This document shows, piece by piece, positions 26,193-34,148 of a DNA stretch of 64,000 nt. Position numbers and translations under genes: made by a program. This stretch comes from JBGPOS01 sp041488155. Lineage in GTDB: Bacteria > Chloroflexota > Dehalococcoidia > Tepidiformales > Tepidiformaceae. The stretch covers positions 1 to 64,000 of the forward strand of contig JBGPOS010000006.1 in NCBI GenBank assembly GCA_041488155.1, read 5' to 3'. The notes under the pieces are model-generated. The model saw only the letters and a program-made list of their open reading frames with translations. It did not search any database and was not told where the DNA came from. Within the stretch, counting starts at the first letter, position 1. Each line of letters begins with the position of its first letter.

Positions 26193-26866
26193 AAATGCCC
26201 TTTGCCAGCAAGGCGCCCACGATCACCGAAGACGCCGCCGAAGAGGCGAAGGCACGACTCGAACGGGCGCTCGCCGCCCTCGACGGGCAACGCCAGGCGG
26301 CGGTGGCCGCAGTCACCGCTCGAAGCGTGGAAGTGGAAGTCGGTATCACCCCGGCCGAAGAGTTGGCGTCCGCACGCGCTGGCCTCACGGAGATCGAGCT
26401 GTCGCTCGTATCTAAACGAACCGCGCTCGTTTCACTCAAAGAGAACGCCGGGATACTGGCGCGCCCGCGGCTGGTATCCGAGCTGGAGGCCATCGCCGAC
26501 GCGCAAGACACCCGATGGGAGCGCAGCCGGGACGCTGGCGAGCGGGTGCTGCGCGCAGCCGACGAGTTGATCGCAGCGATGGCCGCGCACTCGGAGATCG
26601 CGGCCGAGTTGCGCGAAGGGTCGTCTCGGGCATCCAGTAACCTACGGGCTCTCGGCCTCGACACGGCGTCGGCGCCGGACGTGACGCCGCTGCTGCCATC
26701 GTTCTTCAGCGACCTGACGACGTATGCCGGCCAGCGCACTGGGCACGGTCCCCGAGGCGAGCGCATGGCGCACACGCTGCACCTGGCGAGGCAACAATGG
26801 GAGCGAGCGGTCGCCGGCGCCGCCCAGCCCGGCGAGAGCATCCACAGGGCGCTGAAGGGCCGCTGA
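26189..26866 (+). CDS. Unknown helical coiled-coil element protein
   Basis: A 225-residue, strongly alpha-helical protein with heptad-like stretches around residues 15-125. ATG at 26189 is chosen because GGAGG lies seven bases upstream and it overlaps the previous stop in ATGA. Composition resembles scaffold or tail-assembly helpers, but there is no diagnostic motif. Confidence 0.6.
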   Translation: MKMPFASKAPTITEDAAEEAKARLERALAALDGQRQAAVAAVTARSVEVEVGITPAEELASARAGLTEIELSLVSKRTALVSLKENAGILARPRLVSELEAIADAQDTRWERSRDAGERVLRAADELIAAMAAHSEIAAELREGSSRASSNLRALGLDTASAPDVTPLLPSFFSDLTTYAGQRTGHGPRGERMAHTLHLARQQWERAVAGAAQPGESIHRALKGR

Positions 26867-26867
26867 G

Positions 26868-27014
26868 ATGCCTCCAGCCACCTACGCGGCGATGCAGGGC
26901 ACACCCCCTCCGGGGGGGCAAAACTCCACGACAAATCCCGGCGCCAGAACTTGCTCCGGCTTCCTTACGCGCGCGAACGCTGAAAGAGTTGAGGTGATCG
27001 GTTGTGACGGATAG
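26868..27014 (+). CDS. Possible 48-residue protein
   Basis: A short frame starting two bases after the previous stop and overlapping the next gene by 11 bases. The product has TPPPGGQN and ends ANAERVEVIG, faintly like the tail of the HExxH protein. It fills the only gap in an otherwise gapless gene run; this is the only support. Confidence 0.3.
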   Translation: MPPATYAAMQGTPPPGGQNSTTNPGARTCSGFLTRANAERVEVIGCDG

Positions 27015-27207
27015 ACCGCTGCCGCGCCCTCCTAACGGCCGGATCGCTCCAGCGGCCGTCGAGTCACGACTACAGGCCGTCACTTTGGCGCGGCTGGTCG
27101 CCAGTTTGAGGTTGCCGGACGAGTTTTCCGCAGTGATGCTCGACAGAGGCCAGCGGAGAGGAGCTGCGCGGGGGCCATACAAGCTCCGAGAGGTGACGAG
27201 TGCGTAA
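27004..27207 (+). CDS. Unknown small element protein
   Basis: A 67-residue basic protein starting with GTG after a GAGGTGATCGG stretch, overlapping the next gene by eight bases. A central helix (VTLARLVASLRLPDEFSAVML) is the only clear structure. In phage tail modules short genes sit here before the tape measure, but no similarity is evident. Confidence 0.45.
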   Translation: MTDRPLPRPPNGRIAPAAVESRLQAVTLARLVASLRLPDEFSAVMLDRGQRRGAARGPYKLREVTSA

Positions 27208-27499
27208 GAGATCAGACGCTGCTACGGCGCCTATACCCGCCCCTTGTGGTCACCCTTCGGTGACGTTCGGAGGGGAGACTGCGCCGGCATGCCTTTGGGG
27301 GCGCGACCTGCCGTTTCCGAGCAAGGCGAGGGGCACATCGGAGGAGGAGGCGGTCAGTGCCGCGCAGCAGGAACACATGATGTGGGTCGGGCTGAAGTCC
27401 ACCCCCAGGCCTGACCTACTGGATCCGTTCGGGCGTCCGTGGGATCGCCGCCCGTTCGCAATCTCGGACTCTGACGGGGACGGGGACGAGGGGGGCTGA
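27200..27499 (+). CDS. Unknown element protein
   Basis: A 99-residue protein with SEEEAVSAAQQEHMMWVGLKS and an acidic glycine-rich end (SDSDGDGDEGG). The GTG start overlaps the previous gene. Position two genes upstream of the tape measure protein would suit a tail-assembly factor, but this is position only. Confidence 0.45.
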   Translation: MRKRSDAATAPIPAPCGHPSVTFGGETAPACLWGRDLPFPSKARGTSEEEAVSAAQQEHMMWVGLKSTPRPDLLDPFGRPWDRRPFAISDSDGDGDEGG

Positions 27500-27501
27500 C
27501 A

Positions 27502-27813
27502 ATGGCTAAGCCGACCCGGCCCGACATCGACGTGATAAGCGCCAGGCTGGGGCAGGCGTTGACGGACTATTGCCACGTCGCGGATGGCTTATTCGAGCGG
27601 GCCCAGGGCGTCGCCAAAGCGAGAAATGACGCGGCAGCCGCTAGTCGCCTTGACGAGCTCGCTCCGCGCCTGCAGGAGGCCGTCAGGGGCTTAGGGGACG
27701 GATTTATCGCCCTCACGGGCGTCTCTACGGAGATAAGCAAGGTCACAGGCACGTGGCGGCCGGCGGAACCGCCCCGTCCCGGCCTCGCGGGCAGGCTTCG
27801 AGGTAGGAGGTAG
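27502..27813 (+). CDS. Unknown helical protein upstream of the tape measure gene
   Basis: A 103-residue mainly helical protein (DIDVISARLGQALTDYC, AAAASRLDELAPRLQEAV) with a basic C-terminus. ATG is two bases after the preceding stop and the gene ends three bases before the tape measure gene, so they are surely co-transcribed. Confidence 0.55.
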   Translation: MAKPTRPDIDVISARLGQALTDYCHVADGLFERAQGVAKARNDAAAASRLDELAPRLQEAVRGLGDGFIALTGVSTEISKVTGTWRPAEPPRPGLAGRLRGRR

Positions 27814-27816
27814 GCC

Positions 27817-30366
27817 ATGGTCCAGGCTCTCAACTTCGCGATAAAGGCCGTGAATTCTGCCAAGGCCGAGCTCGATTCGATGGCGGGGGATCTGAAGCAC
27901 GTCGGATCTTCGGCTGAGACCTCAGGGGGGCACCTGAAGGGGGCGGGCGTATCCGTCGATAAGCTCGCCGACTCGGCCTCGAAGAGTCACGGGCCGCTTT
28001 CGGGGATGGGTTCGGCTCTGGGGTCGGTAGCGAAGATCGCGGGTGGGTTCATCGTCGCTGAGGGGTTCATGAAGCTGCCGGGTTTCTTCATGGATGCAGC
28101 GAAAGCTGCCGCGGAAGACGAGCAGTCGAGCGCCCGGCTGCAGGCAACGATTAAGAGCCTCGGTGGCGATTTCGACGCGCAGCTGACGGCCGTGAACGCT
28201 GCGATCGAGGCCGGGCAGAAACTCGGCTTCACGGATGACGAGACGCGGGACAGCTTCGACAAACTCGCGATCGCGTCGGGCTCGACTGCCGACGCGATCG
28301 ACCGCAACAAGGTAGCAATGGACCTCGCCCGGGGCGCCAATATCGACCTCGGGACGGCCTCGAAGCTCTTGGGGAAGGTCACCGATGAGAACCTCCAAGT
28401 CCTGAAGAAGCTCGGGATCACCCTCCCGGACGTCGCCAATGAGGCGGACGTACTCGCGGGGGTTCAGAAGAAGTTCGCCGAGCAGAGCGACGCCTACGCG
28501 AAGTCCACGGCCGGTCAGTTTGCCATCCTCAAAGACAGGATGGGCGAGGCCAAGGAGACGATCGGCTACGCCCTGATCCCGGTAATGAAGGGGCTGGCCG
28601 ACGTGCTCGCGGACCACGTCGTGCCGATGATCGAGGCGTTCGCGAAGATGTTCCAAGAGAAGGCGGTCCCAGCGATCAAAGACGTTGCGAAGTACGCTGG
28701 CGAGTTGCTCGCGCTCGGCTGGGACAAGATCCAACAGGCGTGGGAAGCCATAGGGCCGATACTCGAAAAGGCCGCGGGGTGGACGTGGAAGGAACTGAAG
28801 GATCTGGGCGGGATCGCGTGGAGCATGATGCGCGCAGCGTGGGAGACGATGGCGCCGATCCTCGAAAAGATAGCCACGCTCACCTTTGAAGGGCTCATGG
28901 CCGTCGGGACCGCCACGTGGGACGCGATGGCAACGGCCTGGGGCAAGGTCAGTGATGTACTCGGGGATCTGCCGAACAAGATCGGAGACGCCTCGAAGGC
29001 GGCGGCCGACGCAAGCAAAGACACGAACATGTGGGCGGACGCATGGGGCCATGTCCTCGACGTGCTGAAGTTCGTCAAGCCGGATCTGTCTGGCCTCGGC
29101 GAAGCCATAGGCATGGTTGGGTCAGCGACCGTCGATCTGTGGAATCAACTGGATTCTCTTAGGCGGAGTCTGGCGCCGCTCGATCCCCTGCTCAAACCGC
29201 TGGCCATCCTGATCGGGGCGACGCTCGTCGGAGCGGTGAAGATTCTCGGGCAGGTTCTCGTCGGAATCGTCACCGAGCAGATCATGAAAGTAGTGGGCGC
29301 CATTCAGACCTTTGCCTCTGGGGTCGAAGCGCTGCGGGTGACCATTGACACGCTGGTGCCAGCGCTCACGACGGCATGGGACAAGATCACCACGGCGGTC
29401 GTCATGGCGAAGGACGCGATCGGCATCGCGATCGACGCGATCGTGGACTTCTTCACGAAGATGCCGGGGCGGATCACCGATGCCCTCGGCGATCTCTCGG
29501 GGCTTCTCATGGATGCGGGGTCTGCACTCATCGGCACCGCTACCGGTGCGACGGGCCTGTTTGGGGCGATCCAGACCGCCTTCTCGCTGGTCTGGACGTG
29601 GTTCAACAAGATGGGCACCACGATCAAGGACTTCTTTGTGGACGCCGGAACGTGGCTCTTCAATGCCGGGGTAGCCATCATCCAGGGCATCTGGGATGGG
29701 CTGAAATCAAAGTTCGCCGAAATGTGGGGCTGGATCACCAACAAGCTCGATCCCCGAAATTGGGATTTCCCAGGGCTGTCTCCGTTCCTCCAGGCGTACC
29801 TGCACGTTGGGAGCTTGGCCGGGGAGGGACTCGGGGCCGGTATTGCTCTGGGCATCTCCAGCCAGGTCGGTCTCATCAACGACGCGGCGGCCGGTGCCAT
29901 CGCCGCTGCCTTCGGCGCAGCTGCCATCGCCATCGGGGCCGGTATGAACGACGCCTTCCCCGGCGGCGCCATCGGCGGGGGTGTGAACTACCTCCCCGGC
30001 GTCACGGGTTACGGCGGCACGCCCGGCGGGGGTGGCTCCACGGGCGAGTACGGCGGCCTCGACAAGGGCAACTGGACGATGCTCGATTCGATGTGGCAGG
30101 CGATGCAGGCCAACCCCGGCGTGGGCATCGGCTCGGCTTCCTGGGCCTTCCAGCAAGCTCCGGGGCATGGTGCCTACCTGACCAGCTCCAAGCACACGGG
30201 GACGCCCACGACGGGCTGGGGAGCCGGTGGTGGCGCAGGGTGGGACTTCGGCGGCGGGGGTAGCCGCGGCGGTTACTCCATGCCGGGCACCATCGTCAAC
30301 AACTACATCTACCTCGACGGGCAGGAGATCGCCGCCAAGATCGTCACGAAGAAGAGTTTCGCGTGA
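27817..30366 (+). CDS. Phage tail tape measure protein
   Basis: An 849-residue protein of tape-measure type. The N-terminal 110 residues are helical and Ala/Ser/Lys-rich; residues 60-300 match the conserved TMP core (ALGSVAKIAGGFIVAEG, NKVAMDLARGANIDLGTASKLLGK). Three imperfect repeats of about 33 residues beginning W-D/S-x-M/I-x-x-A-W lie at roughly 301-385. Hydrophobic segments occur around 445-505. A glycine-rich region precedes the C-terminal NNYIYLDGQEIA. It would set tail length in a siphovirus-like tail. It is the only unmistakable virion gene in the element. Confidence 0.85.
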   Translation: MVQALNFAIKAVNSAKAELDSMAGDLKHVGSSAETSGGHLKGAGVSVDKLADSASKSHGPLSGMGSALGSVAKIAGGFIVAEGFMKLPGFFMDAAKAAAEDEQSSARLQATIKSLGGDFDAQLTAVNAAIEAGQKLGFTDDETRDSFDKLAIASGSTADAIDRNKVAMDLARGANIDLGTASKLLGKVTDENLQVLKKLGITLPDVANEADVLAGVQKKFAEQSDAYAKSTAGQFAILKDRMGEAKETIGYALIPVMKGLADVLADHVVPMIEAFAKMFQEKAVPAIKDVAKYAGELLALGWDKIQQAWEAIGPILEKAAGWTWKELKDLGGIAWSMMRAAWETMAPILEKIATLTFEGLMAVGTATWDAMATAWGKVSDVLGDLPNKIGDASKAAADASKDTNMWADAWGHVLDVLKFVKPDLSGLGEAIGMVGSATVDLWNQLDSLRRSLAPLDPLLKPLAILIGATLVGAVKILGQVLVGIVTEQIMKVVGAIQTFASGVEALRVTIDTLVPALTTAWDKITTAVVMAKDAIGIAIDAIVDFFTKMPGRITDALGDLSGLLMDAGSALIGTATGATGLFGAIQTAFSLVWTWFNKMGTTIKDFFVDAGTWLFNAGVAIIQGIWDGLKSKFAEMWGWITNKLDPRNWDFPGLSPFLQAYLHVGSLAGEGLGAGIALGISSQVGLINDAAAGAIAAAFGAAAIAIGAGMNDAFPGGAIGGGVNYLPGVTGYGGTPGGGGSTGEYGGLDKGNWTMLDSMWQAMQANPGVGIGSASWAFQQAPGHGAYLTSSKHTGTPTTGWGAGGGAGWDFGGGGSRGGYSMPGTIVNNYIYLDGQEIAAKIVTKKSFA

Positions 30367-30494
30367 GCCGGCGCGCGGCGAAGGGACCCGCTGCTATCGC
30401 CCAGGGGCTCGTCGTCTTGGTGCTGGGCACCGGCCTCGCGGCGTGGCTGGGATGGTGTGCCCGCGTGTTCTGGTGGGCTGCTCAGGGCGGCTGA
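30363..30494 (+). CDS. 43-residue single-pass membrane protein
   Basis: GTG overlaps the tape measure stop by four bases. After a basic start (SRRAAKG) comes one membrane helix (AIAQGLVVLVLGTGLAAWLGW) and a tryptophan-rich end. It could be a holin-like or tail-associated peptide; a single helix alone cannot decide. Confidence 0.5.
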   Translation: MSRRAAKGPAAIAQGLVVLVLGTGLAAWLGWCARVFWWAAQGG

Positions 30495-30504
30495 GAGGCA
30501 ACAC

Positions 30505-30822
30505 GTGCCACTTGTTAGAGACGATGACGTTGTGCGAATCGAGCTGCGCAAACAGGGCGAGTGGGTCGAGGTCAAGCGCCGGCTGTCCTATCGCGACATC
30601 ATCGAGCTGATGTTTGGCGTCATGTCCGGGATGAAGGCGGATCGTTCCGTAGACGCGCGAAACGCCGTCAAGGCGGCTGAGTTCGCGACGTTGGATCTCG
30701 CGATCAAGGCGTGGAGTTTCCCCGAGCCCGTTACCCCGGAGAGCATCCGCACGCTCACCGCGGCCCGCCTCAATGCTCTGAAGGAGCGCCTCAACGAGCT
30801 CTCCTGGCCTGAGAGCCGCTGA
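30505..30822 (+). CDS. Unknown element protein after the tape measure gene
   Basis: A 105-residue protein starting at GTG after a GAGAGG site. A beta-like start (VVRIELRKQGEWVEVKRRL) precedes helices (YRDIIELMFGVMSG, ARLNALKERLNEL). Its place suggests a tail or assembly role, but no family is recognised. It is followed by a hairpin that may end the transcript. Confidence 0.55.
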   Translation: MPLVRDDDVVRIELRKQGEWVEVKRRLSYRDIIELMFGVMSGMKADRSVDARNAVKAAEFATLDLAIKAWSFPEPVTPESIRTLTAARLNALKERLNELSWPESR

Positions 30823-30993
30823 CGGCGGGCTAAGTAGCCTGCCGTGCACCTGGCGCAGCCGTTCCGCTTGACGGCGGGTATACAGTGCTCCTGAAGGCGC
30901 GACCGCCCGGGGCATGAACCCCGAACGGCCGCTAAGCCCGGCGCTGGTATTGGCAGCGCGGACCTACCGGGATTCTACGCAAAGACTCTCCTC

Positions 30994-31030
30994 TAGGCCG
31001 CCCCGCGATCCAGCACCGCCGGGCGGCCTA
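30994..31030 (+). terminator. Hairpin between tail genes and downstream genes
   Basis: TAGGCCGCCC (30994-31003) pairs perfectly with GGGCGGCCTA (31021-31030) around a 17-base loop. There is only a weak T-rich tail. It lies in the 247-base gap before the next gene and may terminate or attenuate transcription. Confidence 0.45.
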
Positions 31031-31069
31031 TCACTTTGCCCCAGGAGGGCACGGAGGAGATCCAAGCCC

Positions 31070-31567
31070 ATGGCAACTCTAACCGACGAACGTGCAGGCG
31101 CACCGGCTACTGTAGAACGCGACGGGGAGAGCGTTGAGGCAGTCCGCAAGCCACCGAAGAAGCTCCGAACGATGGTCTTGGCTCTGGGAGTCGAGTCAAG
31201 GGACTGGAAGGTTGTCTATGCGGCGGTTTCCGCTCTGGCGAGTGGACTGGCGGCGCCCCACTTGATCCGGGACCGCTGTCTCGCGCCCGATTGGATGGGC
31301 CCCTTCGAAGTCGACGAGCTGGACGCCCAGGTCATTGAGTCGATCGCAGTCATCGCCGAGGGCCACGACCAGGGCTGCAGCGAGCTCGACGAGCCAACCT
31401 ATCGCAAGGACCGCGCCATCCGGGATCACGCCCGCGAGGCAGCCGCCCGCATCACGGCGGCCTGGGAGATGGAGAAGATCGGCCTGAGCGCTGTACGGAA
31501 GGCCCGGGACAAGGCCCGCCTAGACGAGATGTACGCAGTTCTCGGCCGCTTCCGGACGTCGTCGTGA
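31070..31567 (+). CDS. Unknown element protein
   Basis: A 165-residue protein with a good ribosome-binding site (GGAGGAG, ten bases before ATG). An unstructured 40-residue start is followed by a helical domain (WKVVYAAVSALASGLAAPHLI; AIRDHAREAAARITAAWEMEKI). It begins a second group of four coupled genes after the hairpin. No family recognised. Confidence 0.6.
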   Translation: MATLTDERAGAPATVERDGESVEAVRKPPKKLRTMVLALGVESRDWKVVYAAVSALASGLAAPHLIRDRCLAPDWMGPFEVDELDAQVIESIAVIAEGHDQGCSELDEPTYRKDRAIRDHAREAAARITAAWEMEKIGLSAVRKARDKARLDEMYAVLGRFRTSS

Positions 31568-31881
31568 CCGCCATACGGACGAACATCACGTTCTGGTTCG
31601 ACGAAGCGGCCGTATCGGAAGCGGCCATCAAAGATCGTCTAGATGAGCTACTCGTAGAGCACTTCGGGGACTGCCAGGACTGGCATACCCGATGGTATAC
31701 CGACCTTGCCGACTCTCCGCTCTTCGGGGCGGGGAAGAGACGATCGCAGCCAGGGGATAAGGTGTTCCTCATCTCCGTGAAAGCGCAGTCCGCCGAAGCG
31801 ATCCTGATTGCGGGCGGGACCATCATCGCCGGGCCGACGCTCTTCCCCGACGACCCGAAGCCCGCGGAGCTGCCACGATGA
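31564..31881 (+). CDS. Unknown element protein
   Basis: A 105-residue alpha/beta protein (TNITFWFDEAAVSEAAIKDRLDE; DKVFLISVKAQSAEAILIAGG). GTG overlaps the preceding stop by four bases, and its own stop overlaps the next ATG. No known motif. Confidence 0.6.
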   Translation: MTAIRTNITFWFDEAAVSEAAIKDRLDELLVEHFGDCQDWHTRWYTDLADSPLFGAGKRRSQPGDKVFLISVKAQSAEAILIAGGTIIAGPTLFPDDPKPAELPR

Positions 31882-31994
31882 CGAAAGCGAAGGGTGCGCC
31901 TCCGGTGGCGGTAGAATCGCCCTACGTCGCGCAGCTCATCGAGTGGCTGGCGAAGATGACGCGACGGAAGTGGGAACAGGAGGGGAAGACGTGA
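31878..31994 (+). CDS. 38-residue element protein
   Basis: A very short gene coupled on both sides (ATGA at the start, GTGA at the end). The product is basic with one amphipathic helix (YVAQLIEWLAKMTRRKWEQ). Supported by overlap geometry only. Confidence 0.45.
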   Translation: MTKAKGAPPVAVESPYVAQLIEWLAKMTRRKWEQEGKT

Positions 31995-32146
31995 ACCCGC
32001 CCAGGCGTCCCGAGAAGCCCGAAGGACCGGCGCAGCGATATCCGGAGCTGCAGCGCTGGACCATCGAGGTTTGGCGCGAGCACCTGCTACGGGAGCAAGC
32101 GAAACAGGCCGGGCGAGAGCCCGAGCAAGGGCCGTCCCGGGACTAA
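31991..32146 (+). CDS. 51-residue element protein
   Basis: Last gene of the rightward operon, overlapping the previous stop. The product is charged and proline-rich at both ends with a central helix (LQRWTIEVWREHLLREQAKQ). A strong hairpin begins four bases after its stop. Confidence 0.45.
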   Translation: MNPPRRPEKPEGPAQRYPELQRWTIEVWREHLLREQAKQAGREPEQGPSRD

Positions 32147-32150
32147 GAGA

Positions 32151-32181
32151 AAGAGGGCAGACTGGTGGAATCCGCCCTCTT
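32151..32181 (+). terminator. Terminator-like hairpin ending the rightward operon
   Basis: AAGAGGGC (32151-32158) pairs with GCCCTCTT (32174-32181) around a 15-base loop. It follows the last rightward gene. No long T-run follows, so efficiency is uncertain. The 230 bases beyond it, to the stop of the leftward GIY-YIG gene, hold no gene I can support. Confidence 0.55.
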
Positions 32182-32415
32182 AGTGTCCGCTCGACTACTT
32201 CTATCCTCGGCCGCCCGTCCCGCCGGAATAGCAGAAATCTCATGCAGGGAACGCGGATCAGGGGGACTGCGCCCGGCAGTGCGGAGCGGATCGCGCGTTC
32301 CGGGCGGACCAGTCCCCCGCCGTCGATAGTACGCCAGGGCACTTCCGGGGAAATGAGCGAAGGGGGGCGCAGTGTGGAGCGGACACGCCCGCAGCCGCCC
32401 CTTCGCACCCTCAGC

Positions 32416-32808
32416 TTACACCCGTTGGTTACACGCGGTCGGGCGCAGCTCGAGAAGTAGGTCACGCTCGCGAAGCGCGTCGTTCAGATCGCGGACGCTG
32501 ACGTAGTGTGTCGGTTGCTGGCGAGTGATGCAGGCATTGTCGCCGTTGACGTGCGCAAGCAGCCGGGCGCGAATGTCGCCCCGGCCGATGTAGATCCAGC
32601 GACCCTCCCGGAGCAACCCGTACACCCCGACGGTCCCGGGCACGATGCCCTCGATCGCTTCGCGTGTGAAGGGCCGAGGGGTCTGCGGAGGAAACGGCAC
32701 GTAGTCCACCTGACCGAGGGCGCGCGGCGCATCTTCGAACGCGAATAGAGCCGCTGTCAATTCGGGTGTGGCGGACCTCGGGCAACCATATGAAAGATTG
32801 GACGCCAT
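32416..32808 (-). CDS. GIY-YIG domain protein
   Basis: A 130-residue protein transcribed towards the element's centre. The GVYGLL...WIYIGRG pair with the following arginine (IRARL) forms a GIY-YIG nuclease core at about residues 62-95. Phage and plasmid GIY-YIG proteins may be homing, repair or defence nucleases. ATG at 32808 is chosen because sequence upstream is low-complexity shadow of another frame; the ribosome-binding site is weak. Confidence 0.65.
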   Translation of the reverse strand: MASNLSYGCPRSATPELTAALFAFEDAPRALGQVDYVPFPPQTPRPFTREAIEGIVPGTVGVYGLLREGRWIYIGRGDIRARLLAHVNGDNACITRQQPTHYVSVRDLNDALRERDLLLELRPTACNQRV

Positions 32809-32864
32809 AAGGCCGCCCCGGGAGTCTCTTATTAAAGCCCGAGGAGAGTCCGGGGCCGACGCGG

Positions 32865-33029
32865 CTACGCCAGCTCGGCCATGATCGCGGCCTTCGCCTG
32901 GCGCACCCGGTGGAGCAACTGGTCGACCTTCGTCCGCCTCTCGGCCGGGAGGTCGCGTGCGATCTCCTGAGCGGCCTCTACGAGCGACTGGAGGGCGTCG
33001 GCGGTGTGGATCCCGAGTGTGCGGTCCAT
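32865..33029 (-). CDS. Small helical protein near attR
   Basis: About 54 residues (ADALQSLVEAAQEIARDLPA, KVDQLLHRVRQAKAAIMAEL), an amphipathic helical pair. The frame is open further upstream, but ATG at 33029 starts the plausible region. It is upstream of the GIY-YIG gene on the same strand. Unknown function. Confidence 0.45.
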   Translation of the reverse strand: MDRTLGIHTADALQSLVEAAQEIARDLPAERRTKVDQLLHRVRQAKAAIMAELA

Positions 33030-33125
33030 GGCGTCGAGGATGCCCCAGGGAGGCGGGGAGAGCGAAGGGGCGGATGTCACAGGTAGCAACGCAAGTAGCA
33101 ACGCGCGTGGACGGCACATTGAGCG

Positions 33126-33204
33126 AGAGCACAAAACTCCCTTGCCGCTTGCATACATTCAAGGGTGCTGCGCAGATTCAAAACGGTTGAAAAGCCGCTT
33201 GCAT
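33126..33204 (+). repeat. Candidate recombinase arm sites, right end
   Basis: AGAGCACAAAACTCC at 33126-33140 and CGCTTGCAT at 33146-33154 and 33196-33204 repeat sequences at the left end (18211-18236). A 10-base tandem repeat GTAGCAACGC (33083 and 33095) lies just outside and might bind an accessory factor. Confidence 0.5.
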
Positions 33205-33212
33205 GGGGCTTT

Positions 33213-33262
33213 TTGAATGGGGTTCAAGAGGTCCCGCGTTCGAATCGCGGCGCCCCGACCAA
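33213..33262 (+). repeat. attR, 50-bp core
   Basis: Identical to 18098-18147 from TTGAATGGGG to CGACCAA. It lacks the 5' half of the tRNA, so it is a duplication made by integration rather than a second tRNA gene. Confidence 0.95.
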
Positions 33263-33376
33263 CTTTCCTGCGAGCGAACTTCGAACGTCGCACCTGTCAC
33301 TCGGTCGATGAAGCGCTGCCCAAGGGCACTTCTGCGGCCACTACCTCCGTTTGGACTAGTCGATCCGTTTAGTCAT

Positions 33377-33401
33377 TTCGGACGATTCGAAATCGTCCGA
33401 A
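33377..33401. promoter_or_regulatory. 25-bp hyphenated palindrome, candidate operator
   Basis: TTCGGACGAT and ATCGTCCGAA are perfect inverted arms around a 5-base centre, 71 bases upstream of the histidine kinase start. The symmetry and size suit a dimeric regulator. It lies outside attR, in host DNA. Confidence 0.45.
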
Positions 33402-33471
33402 TGGCGAATATCGGAATCGGTGGGTGGACCAATAGGATACCGAAGAAGCAATTCGGTTACAGGCGGGTTGA

Positions 33472-34104
33472 GTGCCAGTGGACCAGGTGGCCGCGGACCC
33501 CATTACACTCGTGTACCACGAGTTGAGAGCCCCGCTTGGCCTCATGGCGACGGCTGCGCGCTCAGGCGCCGAAGACTGCAGCGACGAAGCCCTGCGTGAC
33601 CGGTTCGAAACGATAGTCAGGGTCGCTGAACGAATGCTCCGTACGGCGAGCCGGGTGATGGAGATAGCAAACGTAAAGCGCTGCGCCGAGCGCGAGGAGT
33701 TCGTGCCGGCCGAGGTCGTGCGAAATGTGGTAAGCGACCTCCAGGGCGTTGGGATGGAAATTTGCCTTGAGCTGGGTGGCCCTGAGGTCACGCGGGCTAT
33801 CGTCGCGGTTCCAGGGCACCTCGAGGCGCTCATCGCCTCGTTGCTGATGAATGCTTCCGACCACGCTGAGCGGGGCACGGCCATCGTAGTCCAGGTGGCC
33901 GCCGCCGAATCGCTTTTCGCAGTGGAAATCCGGAACGCGATAGGAGCGGAGACCCGGCATCGTGGTTTGGGACTGGGCCGTTATATCTGCAGCCAGCTCA
34001 CCGAATTGGCGGGAGCGACCCTCGATTGGCGCAGCGATGGGAGTACCTTCACCAGCGTCGTCAGGCTTCCACTCCACACTCCGGCATACGTAAGCGCCAG
34101 CTAG
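33472..34104 (+). CDS. Soluble minimal histidine kinase
   Basis: A 210-residue kinase core with no sensor, membrane or PAS domain. The phosphoacceptor is H16 in YHELRAPLG; the N-box is LLMNASDHA with N127 and the G2-box is GLGLG at 165-169. The G1 position reads EIRNAIGAE rather than the usual DxGxG, so ATP binding may be altered. It presumably relies on a partner for sensing. It opens a cluster of six response-regulator-like genes, of which only the one at 35820 has a phosphorylatable aspartate. Confidence 0.8.
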   Translation: MPVDQVAADPITLVYHELRAPLGLMATAARSGAEDCSDEALRDRFETIVRVAERMLRTASRVMEIANVKRCAEREEFVPAEVVRNVVSDLQGVGMEICLELGGPEVTRAIVAVPGHLEALIASLLMNASDHAERGTAIVVQVAAAESLFAVEIRNAIGAETRHRGLGLGRYICSQLTELAGATLDWRSDGSTFTSVVRLPLHTPAYVSAS

Positions 34105-34148
34105 TTACGACCGCACCGGAAGACAAGACCCAAACGAACAACTGCGAG

